Origin: Gonium pectorale
Lineage: Eukaryota > Chlorophyta > Chlorophyceae > Chlamydomonadales > Volvocaceae
Direction: 5' to 3'
DNA: 26,311 nt
Assembly: GCA_001584585.1 (NCBI GenBank)
Contig: LSYV01000004.1
Location: 1,213,185-1,239,495 of the forward strand
The position numbers were made by a program, and so were the translations under genes. Below the pieces are notes generated by a model, which made no database searches, was not told the origin of the DNA, and saw only the letters and a program-made list of their open reading frames with translations. Positions 1-10,968 of the stretch are shown piece by piece. Position 1 is the stretch's first letter, and the number at the start of each line of letters is the position of its first letter.

Positions 1-212
1 CCCTCTTAATACTGACCGTAAAGCACTCGAGGTCAACATGTGCTTGTCCCCAGGCCGTACCACAGCTATTGCCTGCAGCTGCTGTCCGTCTATACATATC
101 AGACCGATCAGACCTACTTGCCCAACTCTGTAAGCAGTCCTGCACTGGGCTTCAAGCACCAGACGGGCTCGTGCAGCTCCTCGGACGGTCTGCAGCTGCC
201 TTGCACTGATAG

Positions 213-530
213 GAGAGGCGCTGCGACGCCCTCCTCGCCGTTTGCGCGATCCTCAGAGCAGCGTCCCAGGCTGCTGCCGTCACCGCCATTGCTGAGGTCG
301 CTACAGCTGCGAAGAAGGCTCGCGCCCTGCTGCGCCGCTGGGCCGGGCCTCGTCAGCGTCTGCGCTGCCGACAGCAGAGGAGTGTGGTGGTGGTCCATGG
401 CGAGGACTGTGGTCGCGGCTTACAGGCTTTTCCCTTTGCTGTTGAATCCACCAGCCCTCGCAACCGTCGTTACGGAACTACCTCAAACATGTCCCACGGG
501 TCCACTTCACGGTCTGTGCAGCAACGATAA
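213..530 (+). CDS. Possible 3'-terminal exon of an upstream gene (hypothetical)
   Basis: An open frame runs from just after tandem in-frame stops (TGA TAG, 207-212) to a TAA at 528-530, about 105 codons with no early ATG. It could only be the end of a spliced gene entering from the left. The translation begins with an alanine/valine-rich, helix-like stretch, then a basic segment (ALLRRW, RQRLRCRQQR) and a Ser/Arg-rich tail ending SVQQR. A TGTAA at 820-824 could serve as its poly(A) signal. No family is recognised. Another frame (40-567) is also open over the same DNA, so this may be a chance frame. Confidence 0.2.
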   Translation, partial: ERRCDALLAVCAILRAASQAAAVTAIAEVATAAKKARALLRRWAGPRQRLRCRQQRSVVVVHGEDCGRGLQAFPFAVESTSPRNRRYGTTSNMSHGSTSRSVQQR

Positions 531-1347
531 ACCACAAACTATGTTGGCGGTATCAATTAAGAGTTGAAGACCAAAGGGACACGAGTGGGAGCCCAGCGAA
601 ACTAAGAGAGTACGGCGCCCAGGACGGTGGCCAGCCGGACCGCATGTGGCATGCCTGGCATGCCCCTCCCCGACAGCCTGCTGCAGAATCCGCGCGAGCA
701 ATGTGTTCTGGGCTGGCCCTGTAGGACTGGACATCGGCAGCAACAGGAGCACGGTGAGCGCACAACGTGCCATTCCGTCAGCGCCGCCCATGCCGGCGTG
801 CACTTCAATCCGTCCGACGTGTAAGCCGACTGTGGGTCTGCGGGTCTACACGGAACCGTGCTGTAGCGTACCTGCTCGGAGGGCATGCTCGCCCTACCCG
901 CGGCCGTAACCTCCGCCGACCGCGCAGAGGATGATACAGGGAGTGAAGGGCAAGGACCATGCAGACGGTGCCAAGGCGCAGGTGGCCGCGCAAGTGTCTT
1001 TCCTGCACATAATACAGCGCAGACCATTGACTAATTTGGCCTGGACTGCTGCCTGCAGAGCGCGGACACAGGGCACTGTCACTGTGGAATTGGAAGGTAG
1101 TTGGTCCCCCAGCAAGTCCCAAGCAGGGCCTCCTCCCCCCCCAATGTGATTGCCATATTGATCCTAGCTGCCATCTACCACGGTGGCTGAGCTGAAGGAC
1201 CTGAAGGACTTCGGCCTCATCCCGTGCACGGGACATGGGCCTCATTCCGGGACGACTGACATCCTCAAGACAATTGACTGACCTGACAATCCGCATAGCC
1301 TCCCCTCCGTCATGTCCACCCGCAGGTCACTATCAATGTGCGGAAGG

Positions 1348-1380
1348 TTACGTTATGACGTATCAACCCCCGTAACGTAA
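1348..1380. repeat. Short inverted repeat
   Basis: TTACGTTA at 1348-1355 is the reverse complement of TAACGTAA at 1373-1380. Together they give an 8-bp stem with a 17-base loop, followed by a short T run. It lies about 200 bases before the ATG at 1583. It could be a paired binding site or chance; no function is assigned. Confidence 0.4.
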
Positions 1381-1582
1381 TTTTTGCCAGAGTAATTCTT
1401 GGGCAGAAAGCAGCCGTGAGCAATACTTTCGTGCACTTATAGTTCCGCATTGCGGCACCGCGGCAACTTGACAGCCGCGGCGGCCTGGGGCCTCGACCAA
1501 AGTTTTCAGGACGCCGGCCTTGACAGGCCCTGATACTCCTGACACGCAAGGTTGGCAGCTGCTCTGAGTCTGCCCCCCCGAT

Positions 1583-3754
1583 ATGGCGGTAGTCATCGAT
1601 GATGCGGAAATGCCTGACTTTTCGTTATCTTACATGCAGTTGTTGTATGCCGAGTCTCTGAAGCCTAGGTGGAGCCAGCTGGGCAGCCGTGGTCAACAAA
1701 CGGCGATGTGGTGCGTACCGGGCGTACCGGGCGTGAGGGCGGTACCGGCGCGTGACACCGCATTCTTGCGTCCTCTTGAATATTGCACCAGATTTGCGAC
1801 CAATCTGGCATTTTCTGCATTTTGCGCGTCTCGGCCGGCCGCCTTCGGGTTCAACGGTCTCGGCAATTTTGAACCAGCCCGCGCCGGGCCCGCCTCTCCC
1901 GTCGCCCACAGCCAAGCGAGCCGCGTCTCGGTGGACAGGAGCGAAGAATCGACCTGCCATTCCTCTTGGCCTCATGTTCACAGCGGCCGGGTCGCAGCGG
2001 AGCCCGGGCAATTGTCCAGCAAGGGCGCGTTCAGCAGCCTGGCCTCCACGTCCCGCAGTTCCGCCCGGCATTGGCCCGATTATGGTGATAGCGGCTACAG
2101 CAGCTTCGCGCTGAGCATCGACACCCCCTCTCTCCGCACACTGCGCCCCCGAGTGTTGTCGTCCGTGCGTGATGTCTGTGGCGGCTTCGCGCCTACCCTC
2201 GACGAAGCAACGGAGCTGCCCGACTGCGACGAGATCAACGCCCCGGAGCCCGAGCCGCACGCCGCTTTTGTGCCGCGTCCTTCTTGCAGCGCCACTGCGG
2301 GCTTCCATGGCCCTTGCAACTCCCACCCGAAGCCCGGCTCTCTGACCTGCAGCAGCCTCGCCACGCCAGACGTCATGGCGCCACACGGCATTCCCGCCAA
2401 TTCACCGCTTGGACCCGCCATCGCGGCGTGGCAGAGCGTGGAGGGGCGCCAGGCGGAGCAGGACGCCCTGGTGGAACGGGAGGCCCTCAGCCTCCTGCAG
2501 CCCTGCGGCACGCCGCGGCTGCCGCTTGAGCTTACTGGCCTCTTCGGCCACACCGGCGGGCCATACATACCCGCCGCCGAGGACTTTGTCGCCGCTCTTG
2601 GCGGCGGACCTGGCCACAAGCTCCTCCTCGTGGACCGCTCCTCCAGCGCGCCCCTGAATATTGACGACGACGAGTACGGCGACGAGGTCGACCACTCCAA
2701 TGACCGACTCCCAATCTCCGAGCCAACCGTCGCGGCCGAGTACCCCACTGTCGCGAGCAAGGGTGGCCCGCGAGCTGCGGAGGATGGCGCCGTGGCGGCG
2801 CCGCCCGGCGCCGCCGCCCTGTACTCGGCGCAACGCCCCCGCGCGTGCTCCCACGGGTACATGGCGTCCGCGCCCGCGCACGCTGCGCCCGCCTCGGCCC
2901 TGTGCGCCCTCCCCGGCCCCAACGCGCGCGCGTGCTACTTCAGCCGCCAGCCCGCCCCGCGCCCGGCGCCTGCACGGTCGGTCAGTGAGCGCAGCGGCCT
3001 GCTGAGTGCGCCGGTGGCGGCGGCGCTTGCGGGCGCCCTGGCAGCCGGCGACCGTTGCCGCGACCGCCGCGTTACCGCCACCATCAACACCGACCGCCTC
3101 GGAGCCTGCGGAGCGCTTGGGTGGGCTTCACGACCCCAGCCGCCGGCCAAGCCCACGGGTCTCGCTGCCCAGCTGTCCTCCGACCTCAGCTCTGCGGACA
3201 GCCTTGAGCTTGACAAGGTCGCGGCCCGGAGCAACAGCTGTGTCGGTGTCAGCGCCCGCCGTGGTGCGGACGCACCCGGCAGCCATTCCCGGGCAGAGTG
3301 CCCGAGCCGCCCCTCTCGCCCCTGCCAACTGGGCTACTCGGCCGTCAAGTGCGTCGCGACCCCGCTGCTGCTGCCGCCGCTGCCGCCGCGGTCGAGCGAG
3401 GACGCCGATACGGAAGAGTGGCCCGTGATGTCGTTCGAGACGCCGCGGCCGACGGTCATAGGTGCGGGGAGCAGCGTCGCGGGGAAGACCCGCACTACGG
3501 CGTCGGGCTACTTTGGAAGCGCCCTTGATGCGGGCTTCACTTCCATCATCGATACGCTGGCAGCTACTGGGGGCGAGAGCGGCCGCAGCGCGGCGGCAGG
3601 GCTGGAGGAGACGCACCGCCGCCGCTGGTGGCCCAAGGCGCGCGGCGGCGCGCAGCGCAGCGTGCGCCGCCTCCTGGGCTGCTTTGCCTATGAAGCTCGC
3701 AGCGGTGATGCGGACGACGCGTCATGCGCAGGGGCGTCGCCGGCACCCGCGTGA
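1583..3754 (+). CDS. Hypothetical protein, 723 aa, low complexity, apparently intronless
   Basis: One uninterrupted frame of 723 codons from ATG 1583 to TGA 3752-3754. No family is recognised. The protein is rich in Ala, Pro, Ser and Arg, with no signal peptide, membrane helix or known domain visible. Local features are an acidic patch NIDDDEYGDEVDHSND near residues 357-372, a proline/leucine run (TPLLLPPLPPRSSEDADTEE) near 593-612, and a basic, Trp-containing C-terminal segment (THRRRWWPKARGG) followed by RRLLGCFAYEA. Third-position GC is strong from about 1900 onward but weaker in the first 100 codons. The true start may therefore lie inside the frame, or an upstream exon may join it. The 3' flank (T/G-rich, TGTAA at 4519) fits a plus-strand gene. 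Large antisense frames over it (for example 2095-2922) look like shadows of GC-rich codons. Confidence 0.6.
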   Translation: MAVVIDDAEMPDFSLSYMQLLYAESLKPRWSQLGSRGQQTAMWCVPGVPGVRAVPARDTAFLRPLEYCTRFATNLAFSAFCASRPAAFGFNGLGNFEPARAGPASPVAHSQASRVSVDRSEESTCHSSWPHVHSGRVAAEPGQLSSKGAFSSLASTSRSSARHWPDYGDSGYSSFALSIDTPSLRTLRPRVLSSVRDVCGGFAPTLDEATELPDCDEINAPEPEPHAAFVPRPSCSATAGFHGPCNSHPKPGSLTCSSLATPDVMAPHGIPANSPLGPAIAAWQSVEGRQAEQDALVEREALSLLQPCGTPRLPLELTGLFGHTGGPYIPAAEDFVAALGGGPGHKLLLVDRSSSAPLNIDDDEYGDEVDHSNDRLPISEPTVAAEYPTVASKGGPRAAEDGAVAAPPGAAALYSAQRPRACSHGYMASAPAHAAPASALCALPGPNARACYFSRQPAPRPAPARSVSERSGLLSAPVAAALAGALAAGDRCRDRRVTATINTDRLGACGALGWASRPQPPAKPTGLAAQLSSDLSSADSLELDKVAARSNSCVGVSARRGADAPGSHSRAECPSRPSRPCQLGYSAVKCVATPLLLPPLPPRSSEDADTEEWPVMSFETPRPTVIGAGSSVAGKTRTTASGYFGSALDAGFTSIIDTLAATGGESGRSAAAGLEETHRRRWWPKARGGAQRSVRRLLGCFAYEARSGDADDASCAGASPAPA

Positions 3755-4540
3755 GCAAGTTGAGAGCTCGGGTTTATTTTTTAGGGCTTTGCGCGCGTGT
3801 CGCGTGGATGACGTACACGGGTGTGCCCGTGCGCGCATCACCAGTTGCATTTGGTGATGGCTTTAAGCTGCGTCCAACCTCGCTTGCTCGTCCCTTGTTC
3901 AGGCACACTTCAGTCCGGTTGTTCGCGTGAGCGCCGGGTTTCCGTACAAGGGTACAGTAGCACATTGGCAGTATGCACAAGGGGACATTTTTTCTGTTCC
4001 CACTCCGTCTGCCATCTCTGATTTGCCTTGGGGGAGCTCCGAACCTATGATCCTGTGGAGGGCCGAAGGTCCCTCGCCAGCACCACGTGCTTGATTATGC
4101 AGCCCCCGACCCGAGACCAACAACATTGGTGCATTGTTCATCCCTCTTGTTACTCACGGACTTGTGATGCCTTACATGGCTGAATGACGCGGAAGTGCCA
4201 CACATTGCACTTTATATGGTGCAGTAGTGTGCAAGACCTTGGTATGGCAGGAAGCTATATTAAGGATGAATGTCAGGCAGGACGATAAGGACGGCTGCTC
4301 AGGGGCAGGTGGTATGGCCTTCCGTGGTGACGTGTCCATTGCACGTCACTGGGGGCCGGGTTTCGGTCGTTAACATTGCACGGGCTGTTGGGCTGCACCT
4401 CTGCGCCTCAACTTTCCCAACGTGGTGCTGACGTTTGCGTTCAACCAGGAGTGCCCTAAGCGGTGTGTTGTTTGTGTGTTTAATATGCATGACGGCGTGA
4501 TAAACATGTCTGTTTGTGTGTAAGCGTAGTTGCATGTGGC
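3755..4540 (+). other. Probable 3' UTR of the 723-aa gene
   Basis: After the stop the base composition changes sharply: GC drops and T/G-rich words appear on the plus strand, as is usual for volvocine 3' UTRs. No credible frame is present. The region closes with the first TGTAA downstream of the gene. Confidence 0.5.
4519..4523 (+). terminator. TGTAA poly(A) signal (candidate)
   Basis: This is the first TGTAA downstream of the stop at 3754, inside a T/G-rich stretch. TGTAA is the usual nuclear poly(A) signal in Chlamydomonas, with cleavage typically 10-20 bases further on. Alternative copies lie at 5696-5700 and 6061-6065, so the 3' UTR could be about 0.8, 1.9 or 2.3 kb long. Confidence 0.45.
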
Positions 4541-6739
4541 GGGGTCCAACAAGCTTGGATACATGGCGACCTACATTGTCTTTGTGTATTGAAATCAAGA
4601 AAGGGAACTTATCCTTGGTACGTCGTGTGCGTCGTGCCTGCCCGCTCTTGGCCTCGCACTCCAGGTCTGCTTGTTTCGCTGGCCCCGGATCGGCGAGGCC
4701 GTGCCCGTCGCCGCGGGAACTGGGTTTAGGACGCTGCCAACCCCATTGGTACGGCATATTGGTTTCGGTTGCTTTGATGGTTACGGTTGTGGATTCTCCT
4801 TCATGGTTTCTGAACGCCACTCTCGGCGTCTGACAGCGAGCGCAGGCATGTTGGCTGCCGCTACCGCTGCACTCACACTGCTCTGGGCGTTAGGTACTGC
4901 TGTTGTCTGCTGCTGTCTCTCACTCGCCTGCGTTAGGTTGCCAAGTTGTGATACTGCCAGTGTACCCCGTATGGTGGGCTGGCTCTCTGGCGTCGCAGCT
5001 CACTCCAAATCGGGGCGACTGCGCTGGCTTGTTTGCTTGATTAACCGGCAGCATTGCACCCTTGGCGCCGGTTGTTGAATGTGTTCTTAAGGGCTTGGCA
5101 CTGAAGCTGGCAGTGCGGTGGACGGCCTGCGTCTGTGCGAGGCTCGGGACGTGTAGCCTGGGGGATAATCTTGTCATAGTGCGCACGTGGATACCATGCG
5201 GGCGGGTACTACGAGCTGTTGGTATGATGCGCGTCGGTCGGTCGACGGTCGTCTATGGGTTGCTGGGCCCGCCTGTCCACGGGTTCAACACCGCCCACCA
5301 CACTCGGAGACGGGCCACTTTGCTGGCCTTGGTTCATTGTTTCATCCCTTTTACCAACTTTGGCTGTCGTTTGTGTTTGCGGAGGCTATTGTTGGCGGTT
5401 ACGGTAGATGCCGTGCATAATGGAGCCGCCCGGACGGTTGGGCGTGTTGCAACTGCCTATTCGCTGACCGCCCAGCCAGCCCGTGTGCGCTGTGTCCCGA
5501 TGCCTTTCTTAGAAACCAACGTGCTTAGTTGTTTGTGTACCGTTCGTAGCAGTAGCGTTGCCGCTTTGCCTGTCAGTGGCTGTGTAGCGCGCGGGCGCGT
5601 CAGTAGGTGGAAGGAAAGCGATCGTGGTTGTGGATTAATCGCACGTAGATTCACCACCACCACTACGACTGGTGTTATTGCTTGTCTGTGTTCAGTGTAA
5701 GGTTGACCTTCGTTGTTGCCGTATGGTTAGTGGTTAGTGGGCAGCCCTTCCATACGCGCCTCACTTGGTGTTCCTTGCAGATCTGTGCCGACTCATGCGC
5801 CAGGCGCCGGCGACTGCCTTTTGTGCACATGTGTTTCGCGCGTGCACAGATTCGCCGGAAGGGCCCCGTTTGTGTTCTACGTTGAGCTTGCTTGAATTGT
5901 GGTCCTCGTTCGCCGTTAGTTCAATGGGGTTCATGGTTCGCCTTGAGGTTCCATAAGAGCAGTGTGTAGTTGCAGGTTGGGGACAGGAGTGGTTAAGTTT
6001 TCTTACGCCAAGGCTTCAGTGATGCCTACCCTTCCACACGAGGTTTATCTACTGTGCCTTTGTAAGCCCAGAGGACTGTGCATAGGTTGAAGGTCCCTGA
6101 ACTAGAGCTGTCCGGGCAAAGGGCCTCCGGGGAGTATCGGGGGCGTAGCAGGCTGGCAGGAAGGGCACAGATTGATGAGGGCGTCGCCGGCAGGAATACA
6201 GCGTAAGTGAATATGTAACATGGGGCAATGCAGACCCCGCAGATGCACGGGCGAAGGCGCTACGTAACGTCCTTCAAAAAGGGTTCCGCGTGCGCGCGTG
6301 GCATTGTCTACTGGTGGCCACCGACGTAGTTCACATTCGGTGTGCCGATTGTGGCTTCGCACCTTGCGCGTTCATCACGGTGTGCACGTGGTCGTGTTGC
6401 GTATGAGTCACATAGCACTGTTCGAGCACGATGCCATGCCATGCAAACACAATCCGTGTCCACGCCGGCCAGATAAAATTTATAGCAACATCGAAAGGAA
6501 GTGCTTTCGTGCGTTACTGCGGGCGAGGCCGTCCGTAAGATACGATACCGGTAGTAACCCGCCCCCGGGTGTTTCCGCCGCACTTTGCACCTAGTTATGT
6601 AACCCGGCTGGACACTGTAGGGTGTACGCACAGCGGGCACTCGGTGTTCGCCACTCAGCATCCGCCAGGAGCGATGTTACGAATACATGCACGCATGCGA
6701 ATACACGCTAGTGAGAAACTACTTGTGTAACTCAACGAA
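4541..6739. other. Long T/G-rich region without a credible gene
   Basis: From about 4600 to 6060 the plus strand is T/G-rich throughout. Open frames such as 5062-5700 (212 codons) have poor codon bias and Cys/Val/Leu-rich nonsense composition, so they are not called as genes. TGTAA occurs at 5696, 6061, 6214, 6598 and 6726. The last 600 bases (6100-6739) lose the asymmetry and probably hold the promoter and 5' UTR of the BTB gene at 6740. No clear TATA box is seen. Confidence 0.5.
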
Positions 6740-9640
6740 ATGGGAGTGCTTGGCGTCACGCCCACGCTCCTCGACTCTGGGGAGTTTGCCGACTGCACTG
6801 TAAAAATAGTCCTCGACCAAGTAATCACGCCTCAACGTCCGAATGCCCATCCGGAAGCCGCGAACCCTTCGCCTCCATCCACAACAGCCTCGCAGCCGGC
6901 ACGCCCCCCGCCGCCATCACCAGCCGCGAGCAAAGTCGCGAGCAGGAAGGTATTAGCTACCCCCCGACACAAGATCTGGCTGGGGCAGTTTCCGCCCTCT
7001 GCACCGGCGCGGCCGAACGCCCCGGAGACCATCCCGGAGCCCACACCCGATCCGTCGCCTGCAGCAGGGCCGGTGCCTCTGGCAATGTACCCAGGGCACC
7101 GGGTGGTGTTGGCACCGGCTAGCGAGCTCTTTCGGCAGCAGCTGAGGGCAACGGGCCTGGAGGCGCCCGGGTGGGAGCCCACAGTGACCATCCGGTGAGG
7201 GGGTTGCCTGTGAGGGCTTCGTGTCGGAACATTACTGCGTGTGCGGCCCGGGTCCCGCTCCCTCCCTCTCAGCGTAACATGTCGTCGTGTCCTGCCCCTC
7301 GCTCTGTCACTGCACTCACCCCAATTGCCGTACCCCCCCTCCGCGTGCCGTGCCAGCAAACCCGCTGGCGGCGCCTTATGCATGGTCCGAGGAGCAAGGG
7401 CGTAGGAACCCGCCGATGGGGCCTGCTGCTCCTAACAAGCTAGGCCTTGATTTCCTTACCAACTGTCAATCCGCCCCCACCGTACCATGTGTACAGGCTC
7501 CGAGACCCGGGTGCCCTCGCCGCGGCCGAGCTGCTGTTGCGGCACCTGTACGGCGCGCCGCTGGACTGCACCGCCCTGGCTCCCGCCCTTCTCCTGGACC
7601 TGGCCCTCCTCGCCCATGACCACCGCATGGACGCCCTGCGTCAGGCCCTCGTGGTCGGGCTGATGGCGCAGCTGGCCGCCTGCAGGCCGCCCGGGCCGCC
7701 CGGCGTGGCGTTGCCCGGCCGCACCGCAGGCACCCACCACGGCGCGAGCGCCAGCGGCTCCGACATGGACGTGGATTTCGACGCGGGCTTGGACGAGAGC
7801 GGGTCCCTCGCGCTCTACCTGTCCGTCCTGACGGCCTGCATATGCTTGCCGGCCGACGTGGCGGACAGCGGCGCTCTGCTGCCGCTGCGGGTGTCGGCGC
7901 GGGCGCTCCTGGCGGAGGCGTTTCAGGACATGGGCGCGGCCTGGCGACAGGGCCCGCTGCGCGCCGCCTTCGTGCGCCTGCCCCTCGAGGTGGCCGTGGA
8001 GCTGCTGAGCGGGCGCGGGAGGACCGCTGGCGGCGCTGAAGGCGGTGGTGGCGGCGACGATGGTGGCGGCAGGCAGTTGGCAGTGGAGGCGGAGGCGGGA
8101 GTATTACTGGCAGCGATGTGGTACGATGTCAGCCGAAGTGAAGCAGCGGGAGCAGCAGCAGCAGCAAAAACAGCAGACGAAGACGCTGGAGGCTTGGAGG
8201 CGTGGCTCGGCGTGGGTGTGGGTTCGGGCCTCGCGCCGCCGCTCAGCACGGCGGAGCGGGTTGCGTTGTACAGCGCGGTGCGGTGGCGCCTGCTGTACCG
8301 GTACATCGGCAGTCAGGTGGACCACAGGTGGGTGGGCGCGGCGCGATAAATAGCAGTCAAGTAACGTCCGATGGCCATGGACGGACATGTCCACATGTAC
8401 ACAACGTGTGAGTGACCAAGGCGTGACCACTCTGGCCGACAAGGGCCCCTCGTGCGGCTGCAAACCGCGCACACCGCACCGCCACCGCCCGCAATGTGTC
8501 CCGCGCAGGGGCTCATTCCTCGGCAACGCCCTGCAGCGCGTGCCGCACCTGCTGCCGCTGCTGGAGCCAGGTGCACTGCCTGGATCCGGTTCCCGCTCCG
8601 GCTCCGGCGGCTTCACCCGCGTCCCGGCCATAGTTCCGCCATGGCTCCCGCCATTCAGCGCCGGCGCCGCAGCGGCGGCGGCAGCGGCGGCCCCCAGGTC
8701 GTCAGCCGCGTGCGGACCGCAGCTGCATGCCGGCGGCCTGCTTGAAACAGCGGACCTGATGCAGCGCTTCCTTTTCGCGCCACACCAGCGCCTGGACGCG
8801 GCCGGAGGCCTGGCAGGGGTAGAGCCGCAGCGACTGCCGCCGCCACCGGTGATACCGCGGCCCGTATGTCGGGCGCAGGCGGCGGCACTCCTTCGCATGA
8901 ACGTGCCGTGCGGTAGGCTGCGTGATGCCGTTGCACGGGTGGTGGCGCGGATGGAGGGCGTGCGCCGCCAGGGCCAGGCGCGGCGGGCGGCGTCGGCGCA
9001 GCGGCGTCGGCGCGAAGGCGCCACAACACCTGCCGGAATGGTAGCGACGACAGCAGTTCCCGCGCCCCCGCAGCTGGTGTCAGAGGAGGACATAATCTCG
9101 CCCGACCTGGTTTATCACGGCGGTTACTTCTGGCAGTTGATGGTTTCAGTTGGACCGCTGTGCCGTTACCGCCTTGCGCTGGCGGGGCCGGCAGTGGGAG
9201 GCGGTGCCGCCGCCGGTGCGGGCCAATTGGGTCCGCCGACGCCGGCGGCCATGGCCGCGGCCGCCGCAGCGGCAGCGCACGAGCAAGACACCCGCCTGTG
9301 CTGCTTCGTGGGCGTGCGGCCGCTCCTCCTGCTGACGGAGGCGGAGGTGGCGGCGGCGTCAGCTGCGGCCGCCTGCGACGGCACATCCGCCGCCGCGGCG
9401 GCGGTCGCAGTGGCGGTGCCCGGCCTGGTGCGCGCCGAGAGGTTCGATATGTGGAACGAACGCGACCTGCCGTCTGGCAATGTGTGCCTGGGCCCGACGT
9501 CCTTCAGCCGGGAGGCGGGCTTCAAGGGGACCACTGTCCTGTTTGAGCTGGGTCCGCTGCTGCAGGAGGAGGCGTACTGGGCGAAGGTGATGAGCGCGGG
9601 GCAGCTGCGGTTGCGAGTGCGCGTGGAGGGACTGCACTGA
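6740..9640 (+). CDS. BTB-BACK domain protein, POB1/LRB-like (CUL3 adaptor), 805 aa
   Basis: Three exons: 6740-7194, 7497-8327, 8509-9640. Both introns are GT-AG and phase 2, and the spliced frame is open for 806 codons. The start is firm: TAA lies in frame three codons before ATG 6740, and +4 is G. A BTB fold begins at residues 14-26 (GEFADCTVKIVLD) and resumes at 119-136 (GHRVVLAPASELFRQQLR). It ends in LLLRHLYG (164-171). Between the first two parts sits a proline-rich insert of about 90 residues. A BACK-like helical region follows across exons 2 and 3 (AFQDMGAAWR, LPLEVAVELLSG, SAVRWRLLYRYIGSQVDHR). The C-terminal domain (about 618-805; YHGGYFWQL, LPSGNVCLGPTSF, GQLRLRVRVEGL) matches the layout of plant POB1/LRB proteins. 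In plants these are substrate adaptors for CUL3 E3 ligases in the nucleus. That role here is inferred. Alanine-rich linkers are typical of algal proteins. Confidence 0.83.
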
Positions 9641-10140
9641 TGTGACACATGGACTGCTACGGACGTAAGGAGAGGAAAAGCATCGCGTCGCAGAGAGAGA
9701 CAGGGAGCGGATGCGTGAGCGGCTGGCGTTTGGTTTTCCCCGCATCATGCAGCTGATGCCAGATTGGACCTCACCAGAAGGGGCGCGAATTTCAGGCGCC
9801 CCACTTTACGGTTTAAGGTTTCTTTTAGGGACACTCTTGCCCAGGCCTTTGGCTTTATACACGGGTGGTGCCGTAGATACCCTTTGGACGCGCTCAAGGC
9901 GTTGGGCTCCGGCGCGCGGATGGGCATGCCGCGGTGCGACACCGTGGGTGGGTGGGTGCGAGGCCCGGCGGGTCTGCAGCTGGGTGCTGCAGCGACCGCG
10001 TTTCACCCGGGTTGGAACTGAGGCTATGCCGAAAGGAGTATCGGCTACTGCGGGTGGTGAGTACTGCGGGCTCCATGGCAGCGCTGGAAATCCTGGAATG
10101 GACGGCCGGGAGCCGCGATTTCGCACGGTCGCCTCGCATG

Positions 10141-10180
10141 CGGTACGGTACGGTACGGTACGGTGCGGTACGGTACGGTG
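10141..10180. repeat. CGGTR pentanucleotide minisatellite (8 units)
   Basis: Eight head-to-tail pentamers, six CGGTA and two CGGTG (units 5 and 8), with no gaps. The array lies in the 3' intergenic region and is probably length-variable between strains. Confidence 0.9.
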
Positions 10181-10968
10181 CGTGCAGAGCGCGGCGCGCA
10201 CGCAGTGTCGGGCACCGCCGCGATGGGCATGCATGCATGTTTTGGTGTGCGATCAGCACTCATACACCTCTGCAATGGGAGAGAGCAGTAATACGGCCCT
10301 GGAGGGGCCGGGTGCTTTGCTCCAACATGATCAACAGACAAGGGACGGGTGCCAGGCTGAATATTCCCTCAAGGGGCCCCGTAGAGGACGACCCAGTTGG
10401 GACGTGCGTGCAGCCGCCGTTTGCACACGGACTGATGCTTACGGCGAAGCGACGCGTGCGGCCGCCGCCCTACACACTGCATGCCGAGTGAGGTGGGCGC
10501 TTGATCTGTGTGGGAGGAGAGGGCCGAGCAATGCGAGCATCTGCATCTGCAGCTTGCAAACCTATCTGTGCGGCCGCGAACAGGCGGCCCGCGTTGCCAT
10601 CCCAAGTTCCCAATTCGACTCAATGCAACTCCCAACTGTCACCCGTCAACCACCATACCTGCACGACCGCGACGGCCGCGTGTCAGCCTGCCTGTGCTAA
10701 GATACAGATAGGAATCAATGCGGGCAGCCCACTCCTTCGAACGTGCTGCCGTGTCAGTCTAGCTATGCTACAGGGGTCCAGCAATTGGGCGCAGCAATCT
10801 GGGCATCACGTGCGCACCTATCTGGGCGTGCAAAACCGCAGATGCCCCCTCCCGCAGCTCTACTCGCTACAATCAACTTGTGGGCAAGCAAATAACTCTA
10901 GTGGCGTGCAGCAAGCACCGACATACACCTCGCCGCAAGCAATAGCCTGTGCACCCGCCAAACGAAAT

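Larger units (their letters stand above)
1..1582. other. Unassigned upstream region
   Basis: No complete gene is convincing here. The stretch is less GC-rich than the genes to the right and is broken by stops in all frames. Short protein-like pieces occur, with an AG acceptor-like site near 53 and another before 1334, but I could not join them into one phased model. The right part may hold the promoter and 5' UTR of the gene starting at 1583. A weak candidate terminal exon (213-530) is listed separately. Confidence 0.4.

Noticed and set aside
719..773. Peptide GLDIGSNRSTV resembling the phosphate-1 motif of actin/Hsp70-type ATPases
   Set aside because: Only about ten residues match, it is followed directly by unrelated sequence, and no other Hsp70 motif is found nearby.
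1170..1365. Protein-like pieces (AELKDLKDFGLIPCTG and VTINVRKVTL after a CCCGCAG acceptor)
   Set aside because: They could be exons, but no phase-consistent join or family was found, so no gene is called.
2095..2922. Minus-strand 275-codon frame opposite the 723-aa gene
   Set aside because: It is a shadow of GC-rich codons on the other strand, with no domain and no splice or poly(A) context.
5062..5700. Plus-strand open frame of 212 codons in the T/G-rich region
   Set aside because: Val/Cys/Leu-rich composition follows from T/G-rich DNA; codon use is unlike the real genes and no motif is present.
8104..9093. Minus-strand 329-codon frame opposite the BTB gene
   Set aside because: It overlaps exons of the well-supported BTB-BACK gene and shows only Arg/Ala/Pro-rich shadow sequence.
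9711..10700. Plus-strand open frame of 329 codons after the BTB gene
   Set aside because: It crosses the CGGTA minisatellite, has no codon bias or domain, and overlaps a second unrelated long frame (10501-11442). GC-rich DNA makes such frames by chance.
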